From contig URNX01000065.1 in NCBI GenBank assembly GCA_900549415.1, positions 1 through 14,570 on the forward strand: 14,570 nucleotides of DNA, given 5' to 3'. The notes beneath the pieces were generated by a model. It had not been told where the DNA came from and ran no database searches. It saw only the letters and a program-made list of their open reading frames with translations. The translations under genes were made by a program, and so were the position numbers. The DNA comes from an uncultured bacterium. Its GTDB lineage: Bacteria > Verrucomicrobiota > Lentisphaeria > Victivallales > UBA1829. Of the stretch, positions 1-6,455 are shown in pieces. The stretch's first letter is position 1; every line of letters begins with the position of its first letter.

Positions 1-24
1 GTCATCGCGTAAAAAGAAAATTTG

Positions 25-79
25 CGCCCCCGGAAAGCCCGGCGATACCCCACCCAGGCTTTTCCGGGGGCGTTTTTTT
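25..79. terminator. Bidirectional intrinsic terminator
   Basis: A GC-rich stem (left arm 25-39, right arm 57-72, one unpaired A) encloses a 17-base loop. On the plus strand it is followed directly by seven T residues (73-79). On the minus strand it is followed by a T-rich tract, the complement of the A-rich run at 11-20. It can therefore end a plus-strand gene entering from the left edge and also leftward transcription from folP. An in-frame TAA at 10-12 could be the last codon of that off-window gene, but with only three codons visible I do not call it. Confidence 0.85.
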
Positions 80-100
80 CTGAAATCTTGAGGGAGTTTC

Positions 101-128
101 TTGCTTTTTCTGAATTCTGTGGTATAAT
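101..128 (+). promoter_or_regulatory. Sigma70-type promoter with extended -10
   Basis: A TTGCTT -35 box (101-106) and a perfect TATAAT -10 box (123-128) are separated by 16 bases. TGG lies immediately before the -10, giving an extended -10 element. The predicted start is near 135. No open reading frame follows. Transcription would run straight into the hairpin at 137-192, which suggests that the product is a short RNA. Confidence 0.6.
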
Positions 129-134
129 AAGCAA

Positions 135-200
135 TTGACCGCAGTCGGAATGCTATGAATTCCCCCCCCCTCAAACGCATTCCGCTGCGGTCTCTTTTTT
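135..200 (+). ncRNA. Candidate small RNA made of one terminator-like hairpin with a C-rich loop
   Basis: Immediately downstream of a near-consensus promoter lies a stem of about 16 bp (137-153 paired with 177-192, a single T bulge at 145), followed by a U-tract (195-200). The roughly 23-nt loop contains nine consecutive C residues (162-170). Promoter, start and terminator fit a transcript of about 65 nt with almost nothing but the hairpin. C-rich loops in known bacterial sRNAs often pair with G-rich ribosome binding sites; that function here is inference. Alternatively the hairpin serves only as a terminator that blocks antisense transcription into folP, whose stop codon overlaps the U-tract at 199-201. 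It matches no RNA family I recognise. Confidence 0.4.
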
Positions 201-1041
201 ACATTCCCATGCAGGCGCAGTAAACTTTCAGCGAATCAAGCGCGGCTTTTACGTTATGAACGCGGATAATCCGGTATCCTTTTGCGACGGAAGCAATTGT
301 GGAACCGCAGGTGCCGAAGTCGCGCTCCAGCGGGTTTTCTTCACCGGTGATCCTTCCGATGAACGATTTCCGCGAGGGGCCGGAGAGAAGAGGGCAGCCG
401 AGGGCAAGAAGTTTTTCCGATTGATAAATCAGTGCGGCGGACTGTTCGCCCGTTTTCGCAAAACCGATGCCGGGGTCAAGGATTATTGCATCGCGCCGGA
501 CGCCGCACGCAATGACCCGTTCCATCATTCCGCGCAGCTCTTCGACCACCGTGTCGATCAAGCCGCCGGCGTAGACAAGATTCTCTTTCGACTGCATCTT
601 GTCCGGCGTGGAGCGCGAGTGCATGACAATTGCGCCGGCATCGTAACGCGCCGTTACGGAGGCAAGTCCGGGATCGAAAAGAAAACCGCTGACGTCGTTG
701 ATGATGTCTGCTCCGAGTTTCAGCGCTTCCTCTGCGACTTTGGATTTGCGTGTGTCGATGCTGATGAAAATCTCTTTGGAAATCTCCCGCACTGCACGGA
801 CTGCGGGGAGCACGCGTTCGAGTTCCTGTTCAACCGGGACTTCATGCGAGCCGGGACGGGTTGATTCGCCGCCGATGTCGATGATGTCCGCGCCTTCACG
901 GATGAGCGTTTCGATCCGCTCCGCGAGCGGGAGGCGGCTGCCGCCATCGCTGAACGAATCCGGCGTGACATTCAGAATGCCCATGATTTTTGGAAAGCCG
1001 CCAAGAGGGAAGGGACGGCCGCGAAAATTCAGAACGGTCAT
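199..1041 (-). CDS. folP: Dihydropteroate synthase
   Basis: This enzyme condenses 6-hydroxymethyl-dihydropterin pyrophosphate with p-aminobenzoate to give dihydropteroate in folate synthesis; it is the sulfonamide target and is cytoplasmic. The 280-aa product is of normal family length for this TIM-barrel enzyme. It shows the pterin-site signature NVTPDSFSDGG (24-34), IGGESTRPG, the SIDTRK strand, IINDVSG, MHSR, LDPGIGFAKT, GPSRKSF and a C-terminal RVHNV, so all expected loops are present. I chose the ATG at 1041 because GGAG sits 7 bases upstream. A longer reading frame opens with TTG at 1071, but that codon lies in the upstream terminator stem. The gene sits downstream of gyrA, separated by a strong terminator, so expression probably needs read-through or a promoter inside gyrA. 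No other folate gene is nearby. Confidence 0.97.
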   Translation of the reverse strand: MTVLNFRGRPFPLGGFPKIMGILNVTPDSFSDGGSRLPLAERIETLIREGADIIDIGGESTRPGSHEVPVEQELERVLPAVRAVREISKEIFISIDTRKSKVAEEALKLGADIINDVSGFLFDPGLASVTARYDAGAIVMHSRSTPDKMQSKENLVYAGGLIDTVVEELRGMMERVIACGVRRDAIILDPGIGFAKTGEQSAALIYQSEKLLALGCPLLSGPSRKSFIGRITGEENPLERDFGTCGSTIASVAKGYRIIRVHNVKAALDSLKVYCACMGM

Positions 1042-1053
1042 AAAAAATCTCCG

Positions 1054-1085
1054 AAAAAAAAGGGGCGTCAATCAGACGCCCCTTT
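1054..1085 (-). terminator. Intrinsic terminator of gyrA
   Basis: A perfect 9-bp GC-rich stem (1061-1069 with 1075-1083), extended to about 11 bp by A-T pairs, has a 5-base loop. On the minus strand it is followed by at least seven T residues (complement of 1054-1060). It lies 14 bases after the gyrA stop codon. The folP ribosome binding site (GGAG, complement of 1048-1051) begins within a few bases of the U-tract, so the hairpin also sits where a folP leader attenuator would be. Confidence 0.9.
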
Positions 1086-1099
1086 GAGGTTGGTTTCTG

Positions 1100-3814
1100 T
1101 TATTCCTGAACGGGCGGTTCCGTGTCCGCCGGAGCTTCTTTCGCTGTTCCTTCTGCAGGTTCAGCGGGTGTTCCGGCGGGGACGACGATGTCTTCCGGAT
1201 TGTCTTCAGGCTTCTTCTGGCCTTCGACTTCGATCAGGCGTGCCACGCCGGTGATACGGTCGCCCTTGCGCAGTTCCATGATCTTCACGCCCTTCGAGGC
1301 GCGTCCGACAATGCGGATTTCATCGACGGAGATGCGAACCACCTGACCGCGTTCGGTCGTGATGATCAGCTCGTCGCCGTGCTGGACTTTGACTGCGGCA
1401 ACGACTTCTTCGCCGTCGCGGAGGTTGAGGTTCTTCACGCCTTTTGCGCCGCGGCGCGTCAGACGGTAATTCTCAACATAGCTGCGTTTTCCCATGCCGC
1501 CGGAGGTGACGATCAGAATCTGCGGTTTGCCGGTATCTTCGAGAGCGGTATCATCGTTCTCGTCACCCATCGGTTCCTCGACCTCGTCGATCTCTTCGGG
1601 TTCGGCGGCGTCTTCAGCGCCTTCCGGCAGAGCGGCGTCAAGGGGAGCGGAGACGGAGCCGTCGCCGGGAACCACTTCCATACTGACTACCCAGTCGCCT
1701 TCGAGTTTGAATTTGATTCCGGTTACGCCGCGGGCGTTTCGACCCATTGCGCGGACGTCGCTGCTCTTGAAGCGGCACGCCATGCCCTTTGCGGAGGAGA
1801 GGATGATTTCATCTGCGGGCTCGACAAGCTCGGCGCCGATCAGATCGTCGCCCTCGTCGATGGAGAGTGCGCGGATGGCGATTTTGCGCAGGTGGCGGAA
1901 CTGACTGAGCGGAGTTTTCTTGATGACGCCGCACTTGGTCGCCATTGCGATGCAGAGCTCTTCGTTCTCTTCGAACATTTTCTTTTTGATTGTGAGCATG
2001 GTGCGGATCTGCTCGTTCGGTTCGAGTTTGATGAGGTTGATGATGGCCTTTCCCTTTCCGGTGCGTGCGCCTTCGGGGATCTCATAGACGTTGAGCCAGT
2101 GCATTACGCCGCGGTTCGTGAAGAACATGATGATGTCGTGGCTGTCCGCATTGAAGAGATGCTCTACGTGGTCTTCGTCTTTGGTTTCCATGCCGATGAT
2201 GCCGACGCCGCCGCGGTGCTGGGTCTGGTAGGTATCTGCCGGAACGCGTTTGATGTATCCGGTGTTGGAGACCGTGATGACGCAGGAGTGACGCGGGATG
2301 AGGTCGGCCACGTCGATGTCGCCTTCATTGAACGTGATTTCAGTGCGGCGCGGATCGGCGTACTTGTCTTTGACTTCCTGAAGTTCCTGCTTGATGACTC
2401 CGATACGGAGGTCGCGGGAAGCGAGGAGGCTGCGGAGGTAATCCGCAAGTTTCATCTTTTCATCGTATTCGTTCTGGAGATCCTCAATGGCCAGTCCGGT
2501 GAGCTGATAGAGGCGCATGTTGAGGATTTCCGTGACCTGAACTTTGGTGAATCCGTACCGCGCAACGAGGGTGTCCTGCGCTTCCTGACGTGTGCGGGAC
2601 GCGCGGATGATGCGGACAACATCGTCAAGGTTTCGAACCGCGAGGAGCAAACCTTCCAGAATGTGGAGGCGAGTTTCGACTTTCGCGAGATCAAAGCGGG
2701 TTCTGCGGGTGACGACTTCAAGGCGGTGGTCGATGTAACGCTGGAGAATCTGAAGCAGGTTCAGGGTTCTCGGACGGTTCATATCGACGACGAGCATGTT
2801 GCAGCCGATCGCCTCTTCCATCTGTGTGTGTGCGTAGAGCTGGTTGAGAACGACGGAGGCCATGGCGCCGCGCTTGATGTCGATGACGATGCGGATGCCG
2901 GTTTTGTGACTGGATTCATCGCGCAGGCTGGAGATGCCGGTGATCTTTTTGTCGCGGACGAGATCGGCGATGCGCTTGACGAGCATTTCCTTGTTGACCG
3001 CGTACGGGATTTCGGTGACGATGATCTGTTCGCCGCCGTTTTTCGTTTCGAGAATTTCGGCTTTTGCGCGGACTTTGATGACGCCGTGTCCGGTGGTGTA
3101 GAGACTGCGGATCGGGTCGATTCCGTGAATGATGCCGGCGGTCGGGAAGTCCGGTCCGGGGATGAATTTCATCAGGTCGGCGACGGTTGCGGTCGGATGA
3201 TCGAGAAGATGAAGCGTGCCGTCGATGACTTCGCCGAGGTTGTGCGGCGGAATGTTGGTTGCCATGCCGACGCCGATACCGGTGCTGCCGTTGACGAGAA
3301 GATTCGGGAACTTCGCGGGCAGAACTTCGGGTTCGCGCTCGCTTTCGTCGAAGTTCGGAATCATGTTGACGGTGTCTTTGTCGAGGTCGGCAAGCAGCTC
3401 TTCCGCGAGGCGCTCCATGCGGCATTCGGTATAACGGGAGGCCGCGGCGGGGTCGCCGTCGATGGTTCCGAAGTTGCCCTGACCTTCAATCAGCGGGGCG
3501 CGCATGGAGAAGTCCTGGGCGAGACGCACAAGCGCGTCGTAAACCGCAGCGTCTCCGTGCGGGTGATATTTACCCATGACTTCACCGACGACTCGCGCCG
3601 ATTTTACGGTGGCGTGACCTTTGGTGAGTCCAAGCTGTTTCATTCCGTAGAGGATTCGGCGGTTGACGGGCTTAAGACCGTCGCGGACGTCCGGAATCGC
3701 ACGCCCCACGTTGACGCTCAAGGAATACTGCAGGTACGCAGTATGCATAATATCCTCAATATGAACAGGATAATCCTTCATCGGAATGCTGGTTACATCT
3801 GTTGAATCGCTCAT
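1100..3814 (-). CDS. gyrA: DNA gyrase subunit A
   Basis: This is the DNA cleavage and rejoining subunit of gyrase, which forms an A2B2 complex with GyrB and introduces negative supercoils. At 904 aa it is slightly longer than the E. coli protein (875 aa). The N-terminal breakage-reunion domain has the catalytic tyrosine Tyr128 in AASRYTE and the quinolone region KYHPHGDAAVYDAL (82-95). The C-terminal beta-pinwheel follows; its GyrA box is the degenerate QHRGGVG (532-538) against the usual QRRGG(R/K)G. An acidic insert of about 50 residues (around 715-765) sits between pinwheel blades, and the tail is acidic and Pro/Ala-rich. Position 89, equivalent to E. coli Ser83, is Ala; Asp93 (E. coli Asp87) is kept. 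ParC is the alternative, but length, six-blade-like C-terminus and the recognisable box favour GyrA. It has its own promoter and terminator; gyrB is not in the window. Confidence 0.95.
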   Translation of the reverse strand: MSDSTDVTSIPMKDYPVHIEDIMHTAYLQYSLSVNVGRAIPDVRDGLKPVNRRILYGMKQLGLTKGHATVKSARVVGEVMGKYHPHGDAAVYDALVRLAQDFSMRAPLIEGQGNFGTIDGDPAAASRYTECRMERLAEELLADLDKDTVNMIPNFDESEREPEVLPAKFPNLLVNGSTGIGVGMATNIPPHNLGEVIDGTLHLLDHPTATVADLMKFIPGPDFPTAGIIHGIDPIRSLYTTGHGVIKVRAKAEILETKNGGEQIIVTEIPYAVNKEMLVKRIADLVRDKKITGISSLRDESSHKTGIRIVIDIKRGAMASVVLNQLYAHTQMEEAIGCNMLVVDMNRPRTLNLLQILQRYIDHRLEVVTRRTRFDLAKVETRLHILEGLLLAVRNLDDVVRIIRASRTRQEAQDTLVARYGFTKVQVTEILNMRLYQLTGLAIEDLQNEYDEKMKLADYLRSLLASRDLRIGVIKQELQEVKDKYADPRRTEITFNEGDIDVADLIPRHSCVITVSNTGYIKRVPADTYQTQHRGGVGIIGMETKDEDHVEHLFNADSHDIIMFFTNRGVMHWLNVYEIPEGARTGKGKAIINLIKLEPNEQIRTMLTIKKKMFEENEELCIAMATKCGVIKKTPLSQFRHLRKIAIRALSIDEGDDLIGAELVEPADEIILSSAKGMACRFKSSDVRAMGRNARGVTGIKFKLEGDWVVSMEVVPGDGSVSAPLDAALPEGAEDAAEPEEIDEVEEPMGDENDDTALEDTGKPQILIVTSGGMGKRSYVENYRLTRRGAKGVKNLNLRDGEEVVAAVKVQHGDELIITTERGQVVRISVDEIRIVGRASKGVKIMELRKGDRITGVARLIEVEGQKKPEDNPEDIVVPAGTPAEPAEGTAKEAPADTEPPVQE

Positions 3815-3842
3815 AGTTAAAAATCCCCATTGTTAGTCCGGT

Positions 3843-3871
3843 ACTATACACCCGTTTTGTCCGTTCCGCAA
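3843..3871 (-). promoter_or_regulatory. gyrA promoter
   Basis: On the minus strand, TTGCGG (complement of 3866-3871) is followed after exactly 17 bases by TATAGT (complement of 3843-3848). The predicted start lies near 3836, giving a leader of about 20 nt before the gyrA ATG at 3814. An imperfect dyad, CCGTT at 3861-3865 with AACGG at 3890-3894 and an inner CTTTTT/AAAAAG pair, spans the -35 region. No U-tract follows that dyad, so it is not a convincing sir2 terminator. Confidence 0.65.
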
Positions 3872-3895
3872 ACTTTTTTAAGGAAAAAGAACGGC

Positions 3896-4636
3896 TTATT
3901 TCAAGTTTTTTTCCAGTTCGCCGAAAACCGTCTCCAGATCGTCGTAACGAAGCGCGGCGTAACGGTCGAGAAAGGTCGGCTGGCGGTTCACAATCACCAC
4001 TTCGCCGCCCGACGCCAGAGTGATGCGCGGAAGCGCCGCCGCCGGATTCACCGTCAGACTGCTTCCCAGCACCAGCAGAAGATCCGCCCGGCGCAGATCG
4101 GCTTCCGCCCGGTCGAGCAGATCGCTGTCCAGACTCTCTCCGTAAAAAACAATCCGCGGTTTGACAATCCCGCCGCAGAGCGGACACTTCGGGACTTCGC
4201 CGCGGTTGACGACAGCCGCAATCTCCGCGTATTCAAACGTTTTGCCGCATTTCAGGCATTCGTGTACTGCCGGGCTTCCGTGGAGTTCGCCGAGTTTCTT
4301 TGAGCCGGCACGTTCATGCAGAAGATCAATGTTCTGCGTGTAGGTCATCTTGACAATCCCCCGCGCTTCCAGTTCCGCTATGACGCGGTGGACGACGTTC
4401 GGACTGTAGCGGTCAAGCTCGTAAATGAACGGTTTCGCCCACTTGTAGTAGAGCTCCGGACGCTGAAGGAAAAGATCTATGGAGAGAATGTCTTCCACAT
4501 CGTATCCCTCGAACTGTTTGCTGTAGACCCCGTCCGGACTGCGGAAATCCGGAATGCCGGAGAGCGTCGAGATTCCCGCGCCAGTGAAGACGACGCAGTA
4601 TTTTGAGTTGAGCAGTTTCTGATAAAGTTCGTTCAT
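3896..4636 (-). CDS. Sir2-family NAD-dependent protein deacetylase (sirtuin)
   Basis: Sirtuins remove acetyl (or other acyl) groups from lysines, using NAD+ and releasing nicotinamide and O-acyl-ADP-ribose. The 246-aa product is a single catalytic domain. It has GAGIS (19-23), GIPDFR (27-32), TQNID (100-104), catalytic His119 in LHG, four zinc cysteines (127, 130, 151, 154), GSSLTVNP (191-198) and the NAD-binding VNR near 216-218. The Tyr-x-x-Arg pair that marks desuccinylases such as E. coli CobB is absent at the expected place (66-71 reads WAKPFI). The sequence resembles the Thermotoga Sir2 type, so deacetylation is the likelier activity. Its ATG overlaps the previous stop by 4 bases and AAGGAA lies upstream, so it is the last gene of the operon before gyrA. 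No fusion to a defence effector domain is present; a housekeeping role is inferred. Confidence 0.95.
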   Translation of the reverse strand: MNELYQKLLNSKYCVVFTGAGISTLSGIPDFRSPDGVYSKQFEGYDVEDILSIDLFLQRPELYYKWAKPFIYELDRYSPNVVHRVIAELEARGIVKMTYTQNIDLLHERAGSKKLGELHGSPAVHECLKCGKTFEYAEIAAVVNRGEVPKCPLCGGIVKPRIVFYGESLDSDLLDRAEADLRRADLLLVLGSSLTVNPAAALPRITLASGGEVVIVNRQPTFLDRYAALRYDDLETVFGELEKNLK

Positions 4637-5208
4637 TTCTTTTCCTTTCCGGCGGCTTCCGAAACAGGAATGCCGTCAATCAGCAGATCGCGGACGGCAT
4701 AGTTGCCGTTCGGATAAATTGCCACAAGCAGTTTTGCCTTGCTTCGTCCGAGGAGCCGTTCCGCCGCAGGCGCAAGTTTTTCGTTAAGGTAATACCGGGT
4801 GAAGAGAAAATCGAAATCGTGGTATCGCTCATCTTCCTGACGCCCGTTTTTCCAGTTTCTGCGCACACCGCAGTAGCGGATTCTGACACAGTCGCGTGCC
4901 GGATCCGGCTTTTCCAGAAGCCCGGTGACAACCGCGAATCCTTCGGCGTCGCGCCCGAGCACGGCGTAACGGTACTTGCCGTAAGGAGCGCTCTTCTCGT
5001 CCGCTTTCAGACGCGGAACGTCGATGTCAAGCCGCAGAAAACGTCCGCGGAAGTGATCGTAGGGATCGTATGGCCGCACGCGGAATGCGTATTCCTTCGG
5101 CGGAACGGCGGGAAAGTCGTATTCCAGAATCTTTGCGGCCGGATAGCAGAGGGCGAGCGCGAGAAGCAGAATCTGCGCTCCGAGCAGATATTTTGCCGCC
5201 CGGGTCAT
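4633..5208 (-). CDS. GDYXXLXY-domain protein, membrane-anchored
   Basis: A 191-aa protein with one N-terminal hydrophobic segment (about 8-27) and a remainder that should lie outside the cytoplasm. The stretch DPYDHFRGRFLRLDID (48-63) fits the GDYXXLXY family signature (R-G-x-F/Y-x-x-L), which names the family; the biochemical role is unknown. A second recognisable family feature is the basic tract near 115-125 followed by a DERYHDFDFLFTRYYL segment. The start at 5208 gives a 4-base ATGA overlap with the DUF2157 gene upstream, and its own TGA overlaps the sirtuin start, so the three are translationally coupled. The same frame stays open far upstream to about 5898, but that part is out-of-frame DUF2157 sequence. 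GDYXXLXY and DUF2157 genes are commonly paired in other bacteria, which supports both calls. Confidence 0.85.
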   Translation of the reverse strand: MTRAAKYLLGAQILLLALALCYPAAKILEYDFPAVPPKEYAFRVRPYDPYDHFRGRFLRLDIDVPRLKADEKSAPYGKYRYAVLGRDAEGFAVVTGLLEKPDPARDCVRIRYCGVRRNWKNGRQEDERYHDFDFLFTRYYLNEKLAPAAERLLGRSKAKLLVAIYPNGNYAVRDLLIDGIPVSEAAGKEKK

Positions 5209-6446
5209 TGCTCCGGCGCTCCTTTCCCGCGGAAATGCCGCGAAAGAAAAAAGTTGAGAACCAGGAAAGCGACGCCCGCCGCGAAGAAGGCTCCCGCCCG
5301 GGTCAGAATGCTGTCGGCGGAGAAAAAGTGGGCAACCAGCAGCGCATAAAGCTGAAGCTGTCCGAGGTTCATCAGCAGCAGATCGGAACGGCGGAATCCG
5401 TCGATCAGGAACATCGCGGCAAGCAGAATCAGGAAGCCGAAGGCCGCGGGGATCGCCCATTCTGTCTTCAGAACGGCGAGGTACGGATACGCCGCGCAGA
5501 ACGCAACGGTCAGATTCAGCGTATTGCAGTTCCGCCGGAGCTCCGCCGCAAGCATGAAAAGGAAAAGCAGAGTGACGCTTCCTGCTGTCAGCATGGAAAA
5601 CTCCTTGCAGAGAACCGGTTGGATCGTGAATGTGCAGATCAGAAAATAAACCGTAAGAAGAAGGTACGCGCTCTGAATCCACGGATCCCGGGACCATGCG
5701 CCCGCTTGAAGCCGGTGGAAGTTGAGTCCGCCGCACAGAAACGCCGCTCCCGCAAGCGGAATCGCAAGAACGCATTGTCCCCAGGTGAGCAGGGCGATTG
5801 CCGCCGCGACGGCTCCCCAGCGCAGCAGAAGCGAGCCCTTGCGGATTTGCCGGACGGCGTATGGAGTCCAGAGCAGAATGTACACCGGTGCAAACCATGA
5901 CGGCACATCACCGTCCGGCTGAAGCAGAAAAAAGGAGAACGGAATCAGGGCGGTTGCCGTCAGCAGAGCCAGAACGTTCGCGCGGAACATCACCGTCAGC
6001 GCAAGCAGAAACGGCAGATTGAGCGCAAGAAATCCGCCGGGTTCTCCCTCAATATGATAAATCTGCGAAATCAGCGCATTCAGTGACAGAATTCCCGCGC
6101 CGAGGAACAGCGCCGCCCCTTCGCGCCAGACGCCGTCTTTCCCGCGGACGATCACAAATATTCCGAATCCGGCGGCGAGCAGGAAGGGAACAAACGAAAT
6201 TGCGATGCGTCCCGGCTTCTCGATCATATCCCAGTTGTATGCGGTCAGAAGAATCACCGCCGCCGCAATCAGCAATGCGCCGAGGGTGCCGAGACAGAAA
6301 AACAGGGTGTTCCGGACAGGGGGGGCTCCGAGCTCTTCCCGATAATGTGCCGTCAGCCGTTCCGCGGTCGAAGCGTCGAGCAGACCGTTCTTCCGCAGGT
6401 CCGGAAGTTCGTTCAGAAACCATTGAATCGCTTTGAAATCTTTCAT
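5205..6446 (-). CDS. DUF2157-family multi-pass membrane protein
   Basis: A 413-aa integral membrane protein. The first ~45 residues are soluble and helical (QWFLNELPDLRKNGLLD, typical of the DUF2157 N-terminus). They are followed by about 12-14 hydrophobic segments, roughly at 48-69, 81-100, 110-128, 137-154, 157-174, 183-197, 209-242, 258-276, 287-303, 311-326, 331-348, 355-373 and 383-402. It ends in a short basic tail. The function is unknown; the family has been named but not biochemically assigned. The start is secured by a strong GAGGAGG site 4-5 bases upstream that overlaps the TGA of the TadG-like gene, and the stop overlaps the GDYXXLXY start by 4 bases. A transporter or envelope role is possible, but the sequence shows no transport motif. 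Confidence 0.85.
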   Translation of the reverse strand: MKDFKAIQWFLNELPDLRKNGLLDASTAERLTAHYREELGAPPVRNTLFFCLGTLGALLIAAAVILLTAYNWDMIEKPGRIAISFVPFLLAAGFGIFVIVRGKDGVWREGAALFLGAGILSLNALISQIYHIEGEPGGFLALNLPFLLALTVMFRANVLALLTATALIPFSFFLLQPDGDVPSWFAPVYILLWTPYAVRQIRKGSLLLRWGAVAAAIALLTWGQCVLAIPLAGAAFLCGGLNFHRLQAGAWSRDPWIQSAYLLLTVYFLICTFTIQPVLCKEFSMLTAGSVTLLFLFMLAAELRRNCNTLNLTVAFCAAYPYLAVLKTEWAIPAAFGFLILLAAMFLIDGFRRSDLLLMNLGQLQLYALLVAHFFSADSILTRAGAFFAAGVAFLVLNFFLSRHFRGKGAPEQ

Positions 6447-6455
6447 AACGCCTCC

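Noticed and set aside
25..200. The two close hairpins as a CRISPR-like or repeat array
   Set aside because: The stems differ in sequence and each ends in a T-tract, so they are separate terminator-type structures.
1042..1071. Upstream TTG start for folP adding 10 residues
   Set aside because: The added codons lie in the terminator stem and U-tract, while ATG 1041 has a well-placed GGAG.
1379..3805. An 808-codon plus-strand open frame opposite gyrA
   Set aside because: It lies entirely antisense to an unmistakable gyrA, has no family motif, and is explained by the codon bias of the opposite strand.
3896..4636. The sirtuin as a phage-defence effector
   Set aside because: It is a stand-alone zinc-containing deacetylase domain with no fused Argonaute, HerA or STAND partner nearby, so a defence reading is unsupported.
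5209..5898. An N-terminal extension of the GDYXXLXY protein to 421 residues
   Set aside because: The extension is an out-of-frame reading of DUF2157; the ATG at 5208 gives a classic ATGA overlap and a sensible membrane anchor.
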